Of a stretch of DNA of 64,000 nucleotides, positions 59,650 through 64,000 are shown piece by piece; positions within the stretch are counted from its first letter, which is position 1, and each line of letters opens with the position of its first letter. Position numbers and translations under genes: made by a program. A model generated the notes under the pieces. It was not told the origin of the DNA, ran no database searches, and was given only the letters and a program-made list of their open reading frames with translations. This DNA comes from Viscum album (taxonomy: Eukaryota; Streptophyta; Magnoliopsida; Santalales; Viscaceae). The stretch lies in the NCBI GenBank assembly GCA_963277665.1, contig OY728166.1, forward strand, positions 1,074,056,014 to 1,074,120,013, written 5' to 3'.

Positions 59650-60900
59650 TTGAACATGCATCCAGGTCACCCACTCCTAGGTACTTTCCTAAAGATTATC
59701 TTGTTTCCAGAAGGAATACACTAATGGAATAAATATCAAATAGAGGATTAACTTCTACAAATCCTAAATCTGTATGTATTACTCAGTAATGATAGCTCAA
59801 TAATTGATGTATAGCTCACCATTGTAGATAAAATGTGATTTGTCATTCACAAACCTCCTCATCTATGACACATGAAAGGCATCATATACCTGGTCTAATT
59901 GAGACTATGTATCTATGTGGTACAACACATCTCAAACTCTATATAGTATCTTGAAAAATCCAATTAATCTTAGAGATATCTTGCCACCCCAGCCAAATCC
60001 CCACAATCCACATCGAGTTGATCCCCTCGGGAACACATGGTCTCCCTCCGTGAACTCCATGGGAATCCATCATCAGTTCACAACTGACTTTTGACAGCTC
60101 TGTGTTATCCTCATCTGATCTTGTATGGTCTACAAATTCTCTTTTGAGGCTTGAACATACATCAAACCCATAACTGTTGACTTTTCTAGATCAGTCCAAT
60201 ATATTGGTGACATATAGGGTCACCGTTAAAAGGCCTCCAATGGTGTCATTCTGATGATAGAATTGTAGCTATTGTTCTATAAAAAATCAACCTTGGGTTG
60301 ATGATCCTACAAACTATATCTAAATTCTAACATGAAAGCATGAAACATGCCCTCTAGGGCCTAAAGTGGATACTCTTTCTGACCATCAGTCTGGGGGTGA
60401 AAAGCTATGCTCATCTAGAACTTATTTCTAGTGGCTTATTGAGATCCCTTACATAGCCAAGATGTGTCATGAGAATAACAGTTCAAAAATATCATCTAGG
60501 AAACTCCATGGATCCTCACTATCTGCTTCATATAAAATCATCTCAATCTCTTCACTGAACTCTACTTTTGAATAGCTAGGATGTGGGATGACTTGGGGAG
60601 TAAGTCTATGATCACCCAAATGAAATCGTCTCCTCTAGACAAACATGGTAACTGCTTCATAATGTATATAGATAGTCCATACCCCTTCAAATATAGAACA
60701 CCAAGGGGTGTAGATAAACCCACAAGATCTTCATTACTTGCCTTTACATGCTATAAATTAAGACATCAAGAGATAAACTCTACAACAAATTTTTTCATCC
60801 TTATCCACCAAAACTACCACTAATGGTTCTGGTCCTTATTCACCACACTTGGATGTATCACTAACGGTGATGTATGAAAAACCGTCGCTGACTCCTCTCT
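59650..60900 (-). pseudogene. Gypsy integrase and downstream region (decayed)
   Basis: At 60587-60658 the minus strand reads KQLPCLSRGDDFIWVIIDLLPKSSH, matching the integrase core ...LP....G.D.IWVVVDRLTKSAHF, with the catalytic Asp in VIID. Further on, about 60330-60450, come FHPQTDGQ-like and LEGMF-like blocks (usually STA.HPQTDGQSERTIQTLEDMLR); the text after DGQ has changed around the catalytic Glu. Near 59880 a reading DAFHVS begins the C-terminal stretch (usually .VFHVS.L); a chromodomain is expected here but too decayed to show. Confidence 0.8.
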
Positions 60901-61379
60901 TATCTAAACTAACACCATATTCCATCCTCTAAAAAGAAGGAAATGCTCACAATCTTAAGAAAACCCATCAGGAGTATGTCAAGAGGATATCTAAGTATAT
61001 AGGTTCTCATTGTTCATACCCCAAAGCTCTACCTTCCTTACTCACTAAAAACGTTTAGGGGTAACAACTATTGACTGGAGGTAAGATAATCTATCCCTAT
61101 CCAAAATGGATTACTGTAATAAGGTCAACTACTCTGATGCCTTGCTCAGTAGTTGTGAAAAATATATCCTTCTGGGAGAAAGTGTTACTACATTCCCCTT
61201 CCTAGGAATATAGACAATTTCAGAGTCATAATCCTTGAGGAAATTTATCAACTAACTCTATATCATGTTATGATCCTTCTGACATGATATATATTTGAGC
61301 CAATTTTTGAAATAATAGATCATAAATCGCTAACCTATAAGGTAGTGTCACCACATATTAAATGTAAACATTACTGCTA

Positions 61380-62330
61380 CTATCTAATGATCATGGATCA
61401 CATAGTTATGCTCATGTGATCTCCTCCGTTTTAAACCTTAGGAAATAATATCCTACCTCTACAGAAGAAAAAAACAATCCCAGTCTCTGATGCATCATAG
61501 AAAACCATGTACTCCACACCCACCTCTGAAATTGTGAAGATGGGATCTCTCATCAATCTCTACGTGAAATCCTTGAAGACCTATTGGCACCTCCTTATCC
61601 CCATAATGAATTCCCTTTTTGGTACAACGTTTTCAAGGGAGCTGATATCCTAGAGATAGTAGGTAAGAATATATGATAGTGTCTGTATAACACATGGAAT
61701 CTCCACTCCTCCATCATTCTCTCTGGTGGCTCTCAAGATTACACCGCCACGAAATTCATTAGGTATACTACTACACCGTATGCTCAGATAAAATATCTGA
61801 GGAAGTGGACCTCCTGAATCAAGAATTGTAACTTTGATATATTTCCATAAATTTGGTTTTCTCAGAGTACGTCCATAACTATCATCATGTGTCTTCAGTG
61901 TCACTCCTCAGACACTGAGTGCACTAGTATATCTTCAATGAAGACTACCAAAAACGGGTATAAGGATGGATGGATGATCTGGTTCATGAGTCCCATGAAC
62001 TCTACTATAGTGTTATTCACACTAAATGACATCACAAAGTACCCATAGTGACCAAAGAAATATCTAAATCCCATCTTTCATATATCCTCATCCCATATTC
62101 ATAGATAGTGATTTCCAAATATGAGGTCAATCTATAAGAACCATCATACCCCTATCAACAGATGAAAGAGGTAATAAATCTTTAGTAGCGGATAATTTTT
62201 ATTTATGGCCACCAAATTTAGGAAATGTTATTCCCGAAAAAACATTACACTCTCTTCCACCTTCTTGGAGAACAAAACTGGGGATACCAAGTGTGTTACA
62301 TTGAGTCTAACAAAGCACTTCATCTATTAG
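61380..62330 (-). pseudogene. Gypsy reverse transcriptase and RNase H (decayed)
   Basis: RT is marked by GHYGYFVMSFSVNNTIVEFM (about 62045-61985; usually GHYEF.VMPFGLTNAP..FM) and VVFIEDILVHS at 61922-61950, where the catalytic FIDDILVYS box has Asp changed to Glu. RNase H is seen at about 61480-61520 as YMVFYDASETG (usually ..V..DAS..GLG). Between them, 61560-61640 holds the PFTWT..C..AF..LK-like link in broken form. The minus-strand reading 61650-61904 falls between these blocks. Confidence 0.83.
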
Positions 62331-62649
62331 TCCTTTGACTGCACCCTCAACTCGGGAATCATTTTAGGATCCATTTGATATACTAGCATAGATATCAAGG
62401 CCATCCCAGGGTAAACATCAATGAAAACATCTATCTCTCACTGAGAAAGTAAGCCTAGCACACTTTTAAGAAATAGGTCCTCATACTCCACCACCACTGT
62501 AGGAAAATAGAAACTCATAGAATCCACTATACCAAGAGTCATGATAATTAACTAGTGTGTAATTGGTTTCACCCTCCTATGCATGAGTCCATACTTCTCA
62601 GCATGGGTTTCCTTTTCACCAATGAAGTAAAACCTCTTCCTATCAAGGC

Positions 62650-62880
62650 AGAGACACTACATCACCTACCTGAAATAGTTTATCTAGCCATGAACTCTAT
62701 ATGACCAGTCTATACCTAAGATTTCATTGTTAGGCATCATCACTGTTATAAGGAGATCCAAAATGAAACTCTCACCTCCAAGAGTTAGGTCACACCATCT
62801 ACAGTAGTGTCTTATCACTGTGTTGCCTCTTATAGAAGTCTGCATGTGAAAGGGTCAAGCCGAAGGCTCAAACAGAAACT
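62650..62880 (-). pseudogene. Gypsy aspartic protease, C-terminal part
   Basis: Minus-strand translation reads CRWCDLTLGGESFILDLLIT, then NNEILGIDWSYRVHG, matching the plant gypsy protease ending (C....+.I....F..DL.VL....FDVILGMDWL..+.A.IDC). The active-site DSGA lies upstream of the point where the element stops and is missing. Confidence 0.78.
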
Positions 62881-64000
62881 ATATGTCTCAAACCAAATAA
62901 GTTGAAAGAATGGAGTGGATTAAACATTTATATTGTTGTTTTTCAATGCACTTTGACACATCAGTTTTATTTTATTTTATTCTATTATTAATATCAAAAT
63001 AGTGTGTTTTGTAAAATAATAGCCAAATATTGTCAATTTTGTTGATAACAATAAAAATAGTAATTTTTGTGAAAATATGAAATTCATTGATTATTTTTTC
63101 ATTTTAAATAATTTTAAAATATAATAATTCATTATTATTTTACATTAATTTTTTGTTCTTTTGTTTTTTCAATAAATAATTTTTTAAAATTTATATCATT
63201 TTAATTTTTTATTTTTTTTATTTTTTTATTTCTTATATTTAAAAAAAATTATATTTATACCTCAATTATATTTATTCTTTATTTTTTAAATTTGTAAAAA
63301 AACAAGTTTTCAATTTTTTTTGATACTTTTAATAATTAAATTAATTATAAAAAGATAATTTTATGCATAAAATATTTTAATACCAATAATTATAAAATTT
63401 AGTTATTATATTAAATGGATTATTTTATTTAATTAGTTAGTTAATTAATTAAAGTAATATACTTCAGGTATTTTTTGTTGTATGAAATTAATTTGTTTTT
63501 TTAACAATTTTCAATCTTAAATAAATCATTTGTGAAGAAATTTGTAGTTAATGTTTTTTTAATAAATTTTAACTATGAATTATTTTATCAAATTCAATTA
63601 TTTTATAATTCAATGATTAATTTTTCACTTTTTTTTGATTGATTTTTGTGGATTCTTCCACCGCTATATTTTCACTCACCATTGTCCATCTACCAACCGT
63701 GAGTCCCAAGTCACCACTATCCTTCCCATTCACTGCTACCTTCCATTTGTTATTTTTTTCACCCACATTTGCACCCCAACCCCAGCGGTGACTCCCTAAG
63801 TCACCACCACCACTTCCAAACTACGACTCTTTTCAATCACCATTAGTCTTCAACCCCAATAGATCCACCATCCCTTCTCCATACCCATTGGTGACAACAA
63901 TGGTTGAAACCAAATCAACAGAATAAGCGAAAATCAAATGGTACAATATATCCACATAAACCATAGTCTTTCACCGAGATGAAGAAAAAATCAAATAAAA
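62881..64000. other. AT-rich DNA with a GC-richer patch, no gene recognised
   Basis: Very T/A-rich to about 63640, then a GC-richer, C-rich patch to about 63930 with two imperfect copies of a GTGA.TCCC.AAGTCACCAC unit (about 63701-63718 and 63788-63810). Translation of the patch gives Thr/Pro/His-rich text with stops on the plus strand and Gly-rich text on the minus strand. It might be the edge of another element or gene beyond the window. Confidence 0.4.

Larger units (their letters stand above)
56949..62880 (-). mobile_element. Ty3/gypsy chromovirus-like LTR retrotransposon, 5'-truncated
   Basis: On the minus strand the order is protease, RT, RNase H, integrase, PPT and 3' LTR, the Ty3/gypsy order. 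The LTR begins TGAAACATATCAAATTTTCC (compare the common TGTAACACCCCAAATTTTC) and ends in CGTGACA. Wording of protease, RT and integrase is closest to plant chromoviruses of the Tekay/Del kind, from memory of family motifs. Gag and the 5' LTR are absent: recognisable sequence stops near 62880. All domains are broken. Confidence 0.85.

Noticed and set aside
60581..60823. 80-codon plus-strand reading
   Set aside because: Antisense to the decayed gypsy integrase, which carries the recognisable motif on the other strand.
1..64000. CRISPR array, bacterial operons or phage genes
   Set aside because: No regularly spaced identical repeats with unique spacers, no ribosome-binding-site pattern and no prokaryotic coding density; all recognisable proteins are plant transposon types.

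Overview
This window looks like an intergenic, retrotransposon-filled stretch of a large flowering-plant nuclear genome. The DNA is very AT-rich. Every coding signal I can recognise belongs to a decayed plant transposable element: LINE, Ty1/copia, Ty3/gypsy chromovirus, CACTA, or non-autonomous LTR elements. I found no intact host gene, no intact tRNA or rRNA gene and no CRISPR array. The species cannot be named from this sequence.

Layout. 1-3420: 3' part of a plus-strand LINE (RT, zinc-finger-like and RNase H domains). 5347 to about 46266: one large nest. Its outermost layer is a minus-strand copia-like element with ~3 kb LTRs that keeps only gag (40843-43267). Its left LTR is split into four pieces by three insertions. 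The first (5518-26087) is a non-autonomous element with ~3.9 kb LTRs; its left LTR carries a 10 kb Ty1/copia element (7193-17198, minus strand). The second (27855-35084) is an LTR element with ~2.05 kb LTRs and a degraded interior. The third (35831 to about 40540) is a minus-strand LINE whose RNase H region is split by a 1.1 kb CACTA element (36127-37235). That CACTA element contains a tandem array of tRNA-like units. 46267-53299: AT-rich DNA with an exact-period 52 bp minisatellite. 53300 to about 55850: a diverged relative of the 3.9 kb LTR with a non-homologous 88-codon ORF just downstream of its TATA box. 56949-62880: a minus-strand Ty3/gypsy element (3' LTR plus decayed pol), cut off at its 5' side. 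62881-64000: AT-rich DNA with a GC-richer patch.

The nest can be ordered from the sequence because sister copies preserve the empty target sites. The right LTR at ~43.4 kb shows the site before the 5518-26087 insertion (target CAAGG). LTR B at ~23.88 kb shows the site before the copia insertion (target ATATA). The CACTA element has a perfect ATT target duplication, and LINE reading resumes on its far side. All element coding regions carry stops, frameshifts or lost catalytic residues, so the elements are fossils. The features most worth a second look are the tRNA-like array in the CACTA element, the hairpin cluster after the primer-binding site of the 3.9 kb-LTR element, and the ORF under an LTR promoter at 53.7 kb. 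Boundaries and homologies were read by eye, not by alignment software.
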